A stretch of DNA of 64,000 nucleotides from Diphasiastrum complanatum (GCA_029204225.1 CM055100.1:57232755-57296754), one strand, 5' to 3'; positions 48,220 to 61,259 are shown, counted from the first letter of the stretch. Numbers and translations are program-made. The notes: generated by a model from the sequence alone, not told the origin.

Positions 48220-51200
48220 TCACCGAATTAAGCACTTAGAGATAGAACGATTTCTCAATTGTTTATCTCTAGATGTGAGCACTTTCTCAAGTTCCAAAGG
48301 TACACTAAGCGACAAATCTTTCAAATGGGATAAATCCTCATCCGATCCAACTGTATCACCATCATGTAAACTTAGTTTCAAATGACTTACATGAAATATT
48401 GGATGTGCAGTCGATTTTCCTTGAAGATCGAGTTCATACGCCCAAGAACCAATTCTACGTACAATCCTGAAAGGTCCACAATAACGGGTAGATAGCTTAT
48501 AATGATTCCTTGTACGTAACATCTTAGAATCTTTTGGAATCCTAAGATATACCCAGTCATCAACTTTAAAATCTCTTGGAGGTCTCTTAAGATCGGTATA
48601 GTGTTTAGCTCTATCTTGAGCACTTCAGATACTATCATTTGCCACTTGCAACATTTCTTGTATATCATGCAAAAAATCAGCAACCTTCTGGATCTTAGTA
48701 GACTTCGTCTCAACATTTACTAGAGATCTAGGTTGAAAATAGTACATAAGCATAAAAGGACTGTAACCTATAGCAGAATGTTTCCTACTATTATATGCAA
48801 CAACAACCAATGGGAGATAATCTTGCCAATGAGATTGCCTCTGAGAAACATACGTCCTCAAAATATCTTCCATAGTTTGATTAGACCTTTCTGTCTGGCC
48901 ATTTGATTCGGGATGAACAAAATAACTTAAACTCAAAAAAGTTTCCAGTTTATGGAATACTGCTGACCAAAAGTGACCTGTGAACTTAGGATCTCTATCA
49001 CTAACAATGTCACTTGGCAAACCGTACCGAAATAATCTTTCAACAAAAATCTGAGCTAAATCAGAAGCCTTTATAGTTGACTTGACTGGTATGAATGCAG
49101 TTAACTTAGTTAACCGATCCACTACAACTCAAATAGAATCTCGTTGGGTCTTTGGAAGTCCAACTACAAAATTCATAGATATGCTTTCCATTTCTTATCT
49201 GGGATATTTACCGGATGCAACAAACCACCAGCCTTATGGCGTTCAGCCTTTGCTAGTTGACAGAGTTTGCATTTAGCAATATATAACTCGACATATGGCT
49301 TGAGATTTGGCCAATAAAATTTTCTTTTAACCAAGTCCAGAGTCCTGTGTATACCGGGATGTCTTGCACAGGGTATGTCATGACATTCAAACAAAATCTT
49401 ACGTTTGAGCTCATCATCACCAGGTACGCAAACTTTCCCATTTCGAAATAGTAATCCATCTCAAATAGTGGATTGTTCCACAATCTTCTTATCAGCGCCC
49501 CATGGTGATTTACTAGTTGTATATGTCCCATCCTTAGATAGTTTTCTATTTGGTTTGAAATCTCTGTCTTCTCTTTCTAAGAGAACCTATAAGGTTGTTA
49601 AGAGACAGGTTGACTTCTTGGAATTAACTCAATCATGTGGTCTATTGACTAGATGGTGGTAAACCATGAAGTAATTTAGATGAAAAAACATCCCTAAATT
49701 CATTTATGATCTGTTCTTTCACTGCTTGTTCATGATCTAAATTTACTGAGTTAATAATTGCTGAGAATTCACAACTATTTAGATTCATTTCAGGAACATC
49801 CACAACTGGAATAGCACATATTGAAAAAATTTCATACTCAGAATAATCCAATGTCTCTATTTTATTAACTATAGAAATCTGATCCAATGGACGTACAAAA
49901 TTACTGCCAAATATTGTAACTACTTTATCACCCTCCTTGAAAGTGAGAACATGCTTCTCAAAATCAATCAACAGAAAAGGTGATTTACTAAATAACCACT
50001 CATAACCTAAAATTAAATCAGTACGAGCTAGGTCTAAAACATGAAAATTAACTAATTTCGTGTGTCCTTGCATCAAAACTGGGAGCTTCGGGACTTTTAT
50101 GCTCCAAGTCTCCAACTCTACTCCTGAAGCTAGATAAACTTTATATCTATGATTGTTGGCTTCAATTTTCAAGCTGAGTTTCTACACAAGACGAGAATTA
50201 AAAAAAGTATGAGTTGAACCATTGTCCAATAAAATACTCACTTCTTGATCTTTAATTGTGCCAATTAAACGGAAAAGTTCATTGGGAAAAAAAGTAGTAG
50301 TACTAAAAGAACATTCACACTCACAATCAGTCAGATTAATTTCCAAAGTCTTACCATTGCCTCCTGGGATCTCAATCATGTGAGCAAACACTTTCTTCCT
50401 TTCTGGACAAAATTTCATCATATGTCCAGGCTTCTTACAGATGAAACATAAGTTCTATTTTTTAGTCTTTTTCACGGATATAGATTTCTTGAATCTCTTT
50501 CTCTTCGGCTTCCTGGGTTCCGATGCTGCTTGATCTAATTTGTCAAAATATTTTGCTTGGTCTAGATCGCGTTTCTTACCCTTCTTGGTTTTTAAAGTGG
50601 TTGGAATTTGCCGAAACTGCTTCCTAGATGCCACCACTGTGGAATCATATGCTTTCGCAATCCGAAACACATCCTCGAGATTTTGAAGCACATTTCGCCT
50701 ACATTCGTTCTGATAGTCGGTTGGCAAACCTAGGACAAACTGCCAAAGTGCCAACTTTGCATCGAATGATGGAACCCTATTCCATAGGTCCATGAATTCC
50801 TGGATATAAGAGTCTAAACTCTTTGTACCCATCTTGCAGTTCATGAACTTCAGGTAGTGGTCCACATCATCAGCAACTATGAAAGCTTTCTTGAAAACTT
50901 CCACGAACGCCTCCCAAGTAGTTGGCTTTACCGGTAAATCTCGCCACCACGATGGCGCTTTGCCACGTAAAAATAGCACGACACTTTCAATTTTCTTCTC
51001 ATCAGGAACACCGTGCAGATTGAAGTAACTACTCCACTTGGCCAACCAGTCCTCTGACGACCTCAGGTTTCTTCTCCTTCTTCTCGCCCGCATAAACCTC
51101 CGGTTGAAAATCGAGATTGGGTCAAGACATCAATTTGACTTGACTCAATAGAACCTCCATTTGCTGATCTCTCATCTGATTATGATTATTCATATCATTG

Positions 51201-51283
51201 AGCGTCGTACTCAACTGCTGACAAATTACCATATAAGATGGCGCACCTGGATTTGCAGCTTGATTTGAAGTTTCTTCGTCCAT
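48220..51283 (-). pseudogene. Ty3/gypsy (chromovirus-like) element lacking RT and RNase H
   Basis: Minus-strand order: gag from ATG at 51,283 (MDEETSNQAANP), with WSSYFNLHGVPDEKK and LPVKPTTWEAFVEVF; CCHC knuckle CFICKKPGHMMKFC (about 50,430); protease VSILLDNGSTHTFF (DSGS changed to DNGS); protease tail and RT entry (FRDVFSSKLLHGLPPSSQ); an RT stub up to SKSPWG; then an abrupt jump near 49,500 to integrase. Integrase has CARHPGIHRTL and CKLCQLAKAE (zinc binding), core DRLTKLTAFIPV, SDRDPKFTG and NGQTERSNQTMED (Asp, Asp, Glu present), the GPF module YCGPFRIVRRIGSWAYELD, and a chromodomain-like tail LRNRSISKCLI. The RT catalytic part and RNase H are deleted. Several stops and frameshifts are present. 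Confidence 0.88.
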
Positions 51284-51334
51284 CTCGATATATCTATCCT
51301 GAAAATTACTAAATTTAGTTAATATCAGATTAAC

Positions 51335-51556
51335 TCATAGTAGTGCAAGCCTAGATCTCTTCTTGTATCTAGCTAACTCCTGTGCATCTAGAGGTTCATC
51401 TTCATCTTCAATCAAGAATTCATAAAGTTCTTGGAGCACCAATAGTGACTCCATTCTAACCTTCCAAATAGCATAATTTGTAGAATTCAATCTCTCACTA
51501 GCTTCTAGAAGGTATGCTCCAACAGATCCTATCTTACTAGTGACTTCTACAAACAA
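51335..51556 (-). pseudogene. Copia gag N-terminal fragment
   Basis: A 73-codon frame with LEASERLNSTNYAIWKVRMES and DAQELARYKKRSRLALL, the start of copia gag. It stops and is followed within about 50 bp, on the same strand, by the gypsy gag ATG at 51,283. Confidence 0.75.
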
Positions 51557-51565
51557 GAAATAGAT

Positions 51566-51880
51566 TTGATTGACTTGAAACTCACAAAGGTCTCACACTT
51601 GCAGTGTTTCACTCAAATTTGATTTCTAATCCAACAAATGGACTTATAATCACAGTTCTATCACTCCCTCACAAAGCCGGAATGAAGATAAGATGAAGTG
51701 ATAACTACTTTCAAACAAATCTTGCCAAGAAATGGATTTGATTGTCTCTAGAAACTCACTAAGGTCTCTCTCTTGTAGGTTTCACTCAAATTAGATTTCT
51801 AATCCAACAAATGGACTTATAATCTCAGTTCTAGCACTCCTTCACAAAGTTGGAATGAAGATAAGATTATGTGAGATTTA
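51566..51880 (-). repeat. Tandem duplication, 173-bp period, two copies
   Basis: GATTTCTAATCCAACAAATG occurs at 51,621 and 51,794 within longer matching blocks, including AATGAAGATAAGAT. The copies have diverged moderately. They lie in the presumed leader of the copia gag fragment. Confidence 0.85.
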
Positions 51881-52127
51881 TTACAATCAAATCTTGCTAA
51901 TTCTGGCTATTTTTGGACAATAACATGACTAAATCTTCCTAACACTTTTTGATTAGTTTCAAGACTTGTAAAACAAGTTTAGAGGACCTGATTTCAGCCT
52001 AGATTAATTAAATCTCATGACCCTATGTCAAATCTAATCAATGGCACTCAATCTTGGTAGCTTATCCTAAGAGTTCCACCAAAAATTACATCAAAAGCTC
52101 ACAAATTGAATTTCTTTGGATCAAATG

Positions 52128-52650
52128 TGTTATTTCCATGACCAATACATAGGATATAGTATACTCCTAGCCTTGGATACACGGTACTCCAGTGAAACAA
52201 GCTGTTAGTTATGCCACGTCATATTGGACATGACCCGAAAGTAACTAATATCCTTGTGAGGCCCATAACACACTAAATGGAGTTTAGACAAGGTATGAGA
52301 CAGTGTATGCATGTGTAGAGTTATCAATAGCAATTCTATGAATAGTTGGTCCATGCTTAGGACTCTATTCTAGGTGAATCCAGTGTATAGGGAACTTAGG
52401 GCTATGCATGGCTAAGTGCCCAGGATGCTTTTGGCTCTATATATTGGGTCCAAACTTGCCCTACTCCTCATCATGGTTTTGGATTCATTGCCAGGCTCTC
52501 ACTCTACATTCATGCTTCTTGTTTCTTGGCTTGGGGGTGAGGCTTCTAGAGTTTGATTGGATGCTTCTACTTGGTTGGGTGGTTTCTCCATAGTGTGTTA
52601 TCATTGTGTTTGTCATTTGTAAGCAAGATCTAAGGAGCTTCCCTTATAGT
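52128..52650 (+). repeat. Gypsy 5' LTR, forward
   Basis: It starts TGTTATTTCCATGACC and is followed at 52,651 by TGGTATTAGAGC, a one-base variant of the tRNA-iMet PBS. It has TCTATATATTGGG (52,436-52,448) as a TATA-like region. It shares its first 105 bp with 47,307 and later words with 17,843-18,155. Confidence 0.75.
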
Positions 52651-52662
52651 GGTATTAGAGCA
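52651..52662 (+). promoter_or_regulatory. Primer-binding site, tRNA-iMet type (variant)
   Basis: TGGTATTAGAGC differs from the standard TGGTATCAGAGC by one C-to-T change. Confidence 0.75.
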
Positions 52663-53564
52663 AGGCTTACAAGTTTGGAGAGGTGGTGTTTTTCATTGGC
52701 GCTTGGTGGTATTCAGCTAGTATTTTCATCCAAGGAAAGGAGCAAAGTTTCAAGTTGGTGGATCTTCCCAATTTCAATTTGCATGATCCATATCTCTCTC
52801 AAATTTCATTGTGGTTTATGGAGAATTGTGCTACGAAATCAATTTTGGTGAATTTTGGGGAATGGATTTCTCTAAATCCATAAGGGAATAATTCAAGATC
52901 TTTTACAGCATGATTTGTATTCTTTTTTACCTTCCCAACATGCTATCAGACATGTAAATTGATGGGTAGAGTCTTATGTTTCACTTCCATCAAGTTTGTA
53001 GCAATTTTGACTTCTAGAAATCAAGAATTCATGGTTCTCAGTCCATACTGCATCTTAGGATCTGTATGAAGGCTTTATGGAACTCTTAGAGACCATTTAA
53101 GACTATTTGGATCATCACTTTTAGGCTTGTTGAGTGTTTGCAAGTTTTTAAGATGTTTGGCCTTGAAAAAGTGCGTCCTCCTATAGATTATTTGGCTGTT
53201 ATGAGCTCGCACGTGTGAATACTAGGTGGCAGACTGACGTGGTAACTGTCTTGTCACAAGGTCTCCCTCTGTACTGAGTTTTACAACACCCAATTTGGTG
53301 TCCTGTAGCCAAAGATATGATCATTTGAAGTTTTGCAATTTTGTGAGCAAAATTGGTAGAATTTCCAATTGTTCTGATTGCATGCATGTCAATTTCCTAT
53401 TTTGAGGTACTGTACTTGCATGGAATGTCTGCATGTGGATTCTTAGAGTGATTCTGACATGCATAGGGGATTTAGATATGTTTTGAGTGGTTATACGCAT
53501 GTACTCTGATTGTTAGATACAAAACTGGGTTTTATAGCTGACATTTTTCGTAGAACTTGATTTT

Positions 53565-54037
53565 ATGTAAATTGGGAGTCTTTAAAATCAATCTATGAAT
53601 CTAGTAACACTTCACAAGTACTCATGCCTAGAAATCAGATTTTGCAAAGCATGAGGAGAAGTGAGGAGAGTGCACAAGATTATATACTCAAAATCAAGTC
53701 TCTAAATAGGGAGTTGGCTTCCATTGGAGAGAAGATTCATGATGGAGAGCTTGTACAAATTGTCCTTGATGGTTTAGGAGATGACTTTGTGAATTTGGTC
53801 CAAAGTTTTGCCATCCAAGACACTTTGCCAACTATAAAAAAACCTCACAGTGTATTAGTGGCTGAAGAGTGTAGGATGCTCCACACCAAGGCAAGAATGA
53901 GTTCATTATCTTTGAAGGATGGAGATGAGAAAGCCAATTTTTCATTCAAGGGCAAAAAGAAGACCAATGGAAAGAAGAAGCATCCCAAGGAGGCCAAAGA
54001 AGAGGATGATGCATCAAGCTCAAAGGAATTGAGATGA
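53565..54037 (+). pseudogene. Copia gag C-terminal fragment
   Basis: The frame carries LKSIYESSNTSQVLMPRNQI, DYILKIKSLNRELASIGEKI, VLDGLGDDFVNLVQSFAIQD and MSSLSLKDGDEKANF, the second half of copia gag, then a Lys-rich segment. The copia gag N-terminus, knuckle and protease are absent. It ends within a few bases of a gypsy gag start (54,034). Confidence 0.8.
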
Positions 54038-54790
54038 CCAAAGAAACTTCAAATCAAGTTGCAAATCCAGTTGCACCATCCTATATGGTGATTTGCCAGC
54101 AGTTGAGTACAGCGCTCAATGATATGAATAATCAGAATATAATAAGAGATCAGCAAATGGAAACTCTTCTGAACTAGGTCAAATTGTTATCTTCGCCCAA
54201 TCTTGGTTTTCAACCGGAGGTTTACTTGAGAGAGAAGAAGGAGAAGAAACCTGAAGTCGTCAAAGATTGGCTCATTCAGTGGAGCAATTACTTCAGCCTG
54301 CTTCCAGATGAGGAAAGTGTCGTGTTGTTCTTATGCGACAAAGCGTCATCGTGGTGGCAAGATTTACTGGTGAAGCCAACTACTTGGGATGCTTTTGTGG
54401 AAGTCCTTAAAAAAGCTTTAGTAACACGGATGACGTTGACTATTACTTGAAATTTGTGAATTGCAAAATGGGTACTAAGAGCTTGGACTCTTATATTCAG
54501 AAATTCATGGACCTTTGGAACAGGGTGCAAAATTGGCACAAATAGAAAATTATCTAAGGATGAGACATATACAACCTAGTAAATCACCATGGGACACTCC
54601 TATTCTTCTGAAAGCGAAGAAAGATGGAGGTTTCCGAATGTGTGTGGATTACAAGGGCTTAAATAAGGTGACTGTCAAGAATAAATATGCGTTACCCAGA
54701 CTGGATGACCTTGTAGATCGCTTGGGTGGAGCTCAGTATTTCACCAAGATAGATCTCAGGACAGGGTACCATCCAATGAGATTTATGGGT
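54034..54790 (+). pseudogene. Ty3/gypsy gag fused to RT fragment
   Basis: The gag start MTKETSNQVANPVAPSYMVI continues with WLIQWSNYFSL, LVKPTTWDAFVEVLKKAL and [14 protein letters not shown]. At about 54,525 the sequence jumps directly into [22 protein letters not shown], then [20 protein letters not shown] and [12 protein letters not shown]. Knuckle and protease are deleted. RT ends near 54,780, before the YxDD motif. Stops and a frameshift are present. This RT piece is close to what the element at 48.2-51.3 kb has lost. Confidence 0.85.
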
Positions 54791-55080
54791 GGTCCGACAT
54801 TGCTAGAATGGCCTAGAAGGGACAAATGGGACCTTTCTTGGACCCCACTTGTCCTTTTTGCATGAGGGTGGAGAGGAGCTTTGGGGAGGGGGTAAAGGAG
54901 GTATGTTCACTTCCTTTCCCTCATTCTCCCAAGTTATTGTATAGTTTTATTGCTCTCAAGCTGCTTGCTCTCAAGTTGGTTATTTCTTGAGTCCTTGTGC
55001 ACTAGCTTTTTCCTTTTTGCGATTTTTACACTGTAGCTCTCCGTTTTCCCTCTAGTTTTTTGCCAGTTACTCCTTTATCT

Positions 55081-55239
55081 ATGGACACCCCTATGGATGA
55101 GACTAGAGCTCCAAGTCCCGTCAGGACTGATATGGAGAACATGACGCGTGCCATAAATTTGTTACAGCAACAAATTGTGGACATGCGCTCAAAGCATGGA
55201 CGGGCGGAGGCCGAGATTCGAGCTATGTCCCAGTCTTGA
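55081..55239 (+). other. Short frame resembling a gag-type N-terminus, unrecognised
   Basis: A 52-codon frame starting MDTPMDETRAPSPVRTDMEN with a heptad-like helical part (INLLQQQIVDMRSKH) and a stop after MSQS. It has higher GC than its surroundings. It might be the first part of a gypsy gag; nothing recognisable follows. Confidence 0.25.
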
Positions 55240-56555
55240 CAATGCGCATTTGCTGTTGATTATGTGTACCATAAGCTAATATGGGAGTGGATGCACGAAC
55301 AACCAACAGCCTCTCTCTTTTCTTTTCAAACATTAATATTTTCCATACTTTGCATCCTTTGGTTTCAACATAGTTTTACTAAACTATTGATGGTCGTTGA
55401 CATTCACCCTAAGCTCTATTAGACGTAATGAGAAAATCATTGTTGCCTATCATACTATGATTGGCTGTGAGTGTTGATGTTTGGCATACTATTCAAGTGT
55501 CACTTTTATGCTATTAACTCATCGATAAAGTCGTCTTGTGGTAAAGCATGAAGAATCCATAAGTAGCGAATACATCATGGCATCTTTAAAGGAGTACGCT
55601 TCCACCACTATCCAAGTATGAGTTTTATCATAGCTAGCAAAATATATCAGCACCTCGACTAATTCAAAGGCAATATTCTCCTCAAATTTGACTCATCTTT
55701 AACGTAGCTTTCTGCTTTCTTCTTTCCTATTGTAATCACAACGAGTTTCAAACGATTATTGAACTAACCCAATAATGTTAGAATGGCATGGATTTGCCCT
55801 AACATATTCATTGAGACTATACAAGCCAAAGACTTTTTTTGTTTCTAAAACACGACAGTTTAAATAAATCGGTAATTTTTGCACTAGCCCTTTCAAGTTT
55901 ACACTAGTAATCAAGCATGAATACTCTTGGAAAGCATAAATATGCTCAAGGAATTTTGACACCATTACATGACTCATTCATGGGTCCACGGGTTAGTATG
56001 GCATGGATTTTCCCTAATATTGTTGTAGGTGTGTCCTTGCTCAACCTAAAAGATCTTTCCATGAAAACAATTTGCACATGTTTAGCAAGTGTCCTTTCAT
56101 TGATTTAATATGTACTAAAAACTAATAATTGATATGGACTAATGTCTGTTACACTAATCAACATGGCTTTCACCCCGATACGATAATATGGCGGCTTAGC
56201 CTATTTTAAATGAAGCCGTTAAGTAGCAATGCTTATTTTGTACATGAATAACAACTGACATTCAGCATTGACACATGTCTTCCTCACATACTAACTCACA
56301 TGGTTCTGTGTTGTGGGATGGTGAATGTCTTAAGTCTTGCTTTTTTATTGTGCTTTAATGTACTGTATTTTACTTCTCAACTATACTTTACCTTGTTGGC
56401 TTATGAATAAAGGTTTCAAAGGGTTTAGTCTTGCTTAAGCAAGAGGAATTATGTGAATGTTTTACTCTCTCTCTCTTTGCATCCTTGGGATGTGACTATC
56501 ATTTGGTTGGGATAGTATCAAACCTTTACCTTTTATTTATGATTCATCGGCTAAC
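55240..56555. other. Unassigned, no gene seen
   Basis: No domain or repeat structure was recognised. A pyrimidine tract ending TTTTTTTTATGAACAG at 56,578 resembles a 3' splice site in front of the coding relic. Confidence 0.35.
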
Positions 56556-56578
56556 ATAGGTCTTTTTTTTATGAACAG

Positions 56579-57985
56579 TCCTCAAGGTGGTTTCAAGATG
56601 TCGTCGCCTTAGGATATGGGGAGCCCCTTCCTCCTCCTTACCATTCTGTTCAGACTTTGATATATTGCATGATAAAGGCCACTACTTTACATAATTTTAT
56701 TATTGGAACTAATCAGGCTACTTGTCTTGTTGAAGATAGGGTCTTATGTCTTGTTGATCGACTTGGTACTTTGGATTGGATCAAAATATATCTAGATTTT
56801 GTTAAGAAAAAAGATCCCCTGACTACTGTGGAAACCCTTTTTGGTAATATTACTGCAATTGCAGACAAATTTCAAGAAGACAAGAGGTTCTTTAACTCAC
56901 ACATCAGAAAAGTTTTTGAGTGTCTAGATTAGAAAAATGGTAATGCTTCTATTGAGATTGCCACTCCCACTATCCTAGATGCACCTTTATCTCCACACCT
57001 GCTTGTCTTTGTCGATGATCTTGATGAGGATAACGCATCACAACTTGAGCAATTCTCCCAGGAGATTTGTGAGATTGGTGACCTATCTGCTTATGAATTC
57101 TGCCATTTCAAAAGTTGCCAAATCCCTATGGTCCCCAGCCATACGATTGAATTCAAATCCGCCCTCACTTCCTTCAAGCTCTGAATCCTCCCCACTATGA
57201 ATTTTCTTTCTCGCATACCTATTGAACTCTAGACCGTGCTTACTCACCTCACCAAGAAATAAGTACAAACCTATAAACTTGACACTCTGCATAAAAACTC
57301 TTCTCTAGAAACTCCTATTGCTTTTGATACCATCATACGAATGAACAAGTTTGAACCTTCACGCTATTCTTTCGAGCAAACATGGGCCAGGGTCAGAGGA
57401 CACTTTGAAACTGGTTTCAATCATATGCATCTCCATCAAGCCCGCATATGGAATCGGAAAAGATTCTTCTTCAAGTGTTGTTGTGGTGATAAATACAAGA
57501 GTAACTCTGTTATCTAGTTTGACCACGCAGTTTGGTTCATGATGAATAATCTCAACAAATTCTTTCTTGGTGCTTCCCTGCAAAATCAAGTCAATGCCTT
57601 TTTTCTTTGGCTACACAAGCCAGCTAGAGATGTGGTCAAGGCCCACGTTACTTTCATGTTCATCTGCCAACACATGCTTGATGCCTCTGTTGAGTTATAC
57701 AAAGATCCTAATACCAAGTTACTTGCCAACCTAGGTGATGCCGAAAATATTTGGAAAATTGAACGCCTCCTACAAAGACCCAGCTTTTCCACTCTTCAAG
57801 ATAAGTATTTCCAAAATCCCAATAAAAGAAGTGGCTCTTTTAATCTCAACAACCCTTCTTTGGTCATTTCTAGGCAAGGCAGGTATAAGAAAAAAACAAT
57901 TACTACCACTAGGAAAAATGATGAACAAGGCAGCAGCTCAAAAATTGACCTACCAGTGAAAAAGTTAAAATTCTTCAGGGACTGA
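56579..57985 (+). pseudogene. Unrecognised coding relic, about 470 codons in one frame
   Basis: From 56,579 to 57,985 the same forward frame stays protein-like with only five stops: TAG at 56,930, TGA near 57,182, then TAG, TAA and TAG between about 57,230 and 57,515. No frameshift is needed. Recognisable blocks are FQDVVALGYGEPLPPPYHSV, LGTLDWIKIYLDFVKKKDP, FEPSRYSFEQTWARVRGHFE and NQVNAFFLWLHKPARDVVKA, ending in a Lys-rich tail. All five stops can arise from Gln or Arg codons by C-to-T change. I do not recognise the family; a retroelement ORF1/gag-like or Penelope-type N-terminal protein is possible. Confidence 0.5.
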
Positions 57986-58154
57986 TATGGATGCAAGGTT
58001 TTGAGAAAAAGGAAAAGAGGAATATCGTCACAAATCCAGTCAGCCGACTACAACTCAGAACTAGTAGCAACAAGGGGAAACCTTTTTTACATTTCTGCTA
58101 TCCGTGTGAAACATTTACGCTCACATTTTGCTACCGTTATTTGGTATTGTTCAT

Positions 58155-58435
58155 GACTCTTTGATATTACATTCGGCTGGTCTTATCTTTCTAATGTCAA
58201 GCATGAGTGGTATTTTCATTATGACGTCTTTTGTAACTTTGAGATTGAGAATATGCAACAATGTAGTTGTTCTATGTCTAAATGCTTTAATAATTTTATT
58301 TCGAACAAATTTGATCATGTTGTGTCTACAGACTACGGAATTATTAGAAGTACTTTTCTTAGACAAACTTTGGAAAAGGGCTTGAATCATATCTTTCCTC
58401 AAGTAACATATATTAGTAGTATTTCTTTTTAACTC
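58155..58435 (+). pseudogene. Possible Penelope-like element fragment
   Basis: The forward frame reads QCSCSMSKCFNNFISNKF, then DHVVSTDYGIIRSTFLRQ and KGLNHI. This resembles, from memory, the Cys-containing segment followed by HVVTGDLxIIxxxxLRxLxxKG found ahead of RT in Penelope-like elements, some of which are known in conifers. RT motifs themselves were not seen. It follows the relic at 56,579-57,985 on the same strand and may belong to it. Confidence 0.3.
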
Positions 58436-58570
58436 TACCATGGTTGGTTTAAGCTCATGAAATTATTACCTAAGTAGAAAAGTCTAGAAAATGATACTAT
58501 TAATAAGCGTGCTTCATTTTGCAAACAAGACGCTTTAAAATTTCTTAAAACAGAAAAAGACTTCTCCGGT

Positions 58571-58964
58571 TAAATTGACTGAAGCTCACAACGGACACCT
58601 ATGGCTTACCAAACACTTGTATGTCAATTACCCTTTAAAAAAGTTATATATGATTTTGGTAGATGTGGCTGGCACTGGATTCACCATATTATCAGATGGT
58701 GGGTTAGGTGGTGGATCAGATGGATTAGATGGATCAGACGACTCAGAACTATGTTCAGATGGTGTAGATGTAGATTCAAATGAAGGCTCACGCCCTTGTT
58801 CAGATTCTGGCTATGATGGTGGATCAGGGTTTTGTTCAGACTCGGATTCAAAATTGGAATCAAAATTGTGTTTCGAAGATGAAGATTCAAATGGATTTGG
58901 TGAATTAGCAAGGTCTTGCTCAAATGAATTTACAAGTGCTATGGAAGTGTGTAAAGATTATTAA
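58571..58964 (+). other. Asp/Ser/Gly-rich open frame, unrecognised
   Basis: A 129-codon frame, the second half of which is low-complexity acidic sequence (GGSDGLDGSDDSE). It arises largely from an imperfect GATTCA/GATGG repeat at 58,690-58,920, so coding is doubtful. The first part (KLYMILVDVAGTGF) has no recognised match. Confidence 0.2.
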
Positions 58965-59174
58965 ACGCTTCAAGACTTAATCTAGTTCTTATTGGTGAAT
59001 TTCGCAGATTCTTGAAATACAAATTGCGTGCCTTTCTATAAGCTTATAATCGTTGTGCTCGTTCTAAATGTTTCTGCTCAATAGTTGTATGTGGCTAATC
59101 TCTTGGCATATATTACATGAATAAGATTCAGCTGACTTAGTTCACTTAAAAATCATGAAAGACAAAAATTCGTT

Positions 59175-59192
59175 TCCCCGACAATGGTGCCA
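59175..59192 (-). promoter_or_regulatory. Primer-binding site, tRNA-Asp type
   Basis: Minus-strand TGGCACCATTGTCGGGGA matches the TGGCGCCGTTGCCGGGGA site used by plant Tat/Athila-group gypsy elements with three transitions. It lies 5 bases from an LTR end ..ACCACA at 59,198. Confidence 0.75.
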
Positions 59193-59197
59193 AGTTA

Positions 59198-60260
<1,063 letters not shown>

Positions 60261-60729
60261 AAATTTGAAAATTTTACACTATATACACAATTAATTGATC
60301 AATGTGGAATTATAGGCCTCCACAAGATTTCTTGGCAGAAGTCTTGTAAAAAGGTGATGACTTTGTAGAGCTCTGACTTGAAAAATCATCTCTAATCTTT
60401 CCTTTACCTTTTTCCAATAAAGGTGATACATCCACATGGTCACTAATTTTTTGATCAACCGTCGAAACTGTCTCATTGAGTGGGTTTTACCATTTCAAAA
60501 CCGTGTTATAATGTTCTTTAGCTCTTTTTTTTTTTTAGAGTTATTGGTCCTATAGACTTCCCTTCTTTCAATATAACTGCTTCCGACGATTGTATTGGTA
60601 GCTCATCAAGAATATTTCGAACTCCAAACCTCATAGGATCCATATGATTTAAGATTTGTTCGTCAATGGGTTCTGCATTCTCATCATAATATAAAGCATG
60701 ACTTACAAGAATAAATTTATCTTCAATTG

Positions 60730-61033
60730 GATCCGAAATTTGATGGGTTGATATGAATTACTTGCGCAACTCGTAACCATGGGCATCCCAATACTATATA
60801 ATAAACTAATGTCGCTTCCAATAAGTCCATTATTACAAAAGTAATGACAAACTAGATACTCTCAATTTTAACTTGTATGTATTCCACTATATCTTTAGGA
60901 CGCTGATCAGCTAACTTAATTGCAAAAGTCGTAAGCTTCGTCCTTGTAAGACCCCATTTAGAATATAACTTTGTAAAAATAAAATTGACTCATGAGCCTC
61001 CATCTATCAATGTTGCCTCACGATCAAAATGTT
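60730..61033 (-). pseudogene. Gypsy-type retropepsin relic (DGGS active site)
   Basis: On the minus strand: FDREATLIDGGS, a stop, VNFIFTKL, then LADQRPKDIVEYIQVKIE, FVIMDLLEATLVYYIVLGCPWLR and VIHINPS. This is the retroviral-type aspartic protease layout with DGGS in place of DSG/DTG and a closing LGxPWL motif, as in Tat/Athila-like elements. The stop just after DGGS and one more downstream inactivate it. It lies beside the LTR with the tRNA-Asp PBS and shares its strand. Confidence 0.55.
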
Positions 61034-61259
61034 TTATGTTGAATTGATAAGGTGATATTTCTTTGTTCACTCTCCCAGGCAGCCCCCACATTGAGTACTT
61101 CGTTTGAATTTTCGAATCCGACACAATATAGTGGTTCCCTATGGAGTTTTGGGTTAGTTTTAATCAATCTTTCAATATCCATCTTACGTGCACCACATTT
61201 TGTTGTCAAATACTTTTTTGCAAAAATCAAAATTAAGTACATTTTATTTTAGCCAACAT

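Noticed and set aside
58571-58964. 129-codon acidic protein gene
   Set aside because: The acidic half is an imperfect short DNA repeat, and no start context, domain or relatives are apparent.
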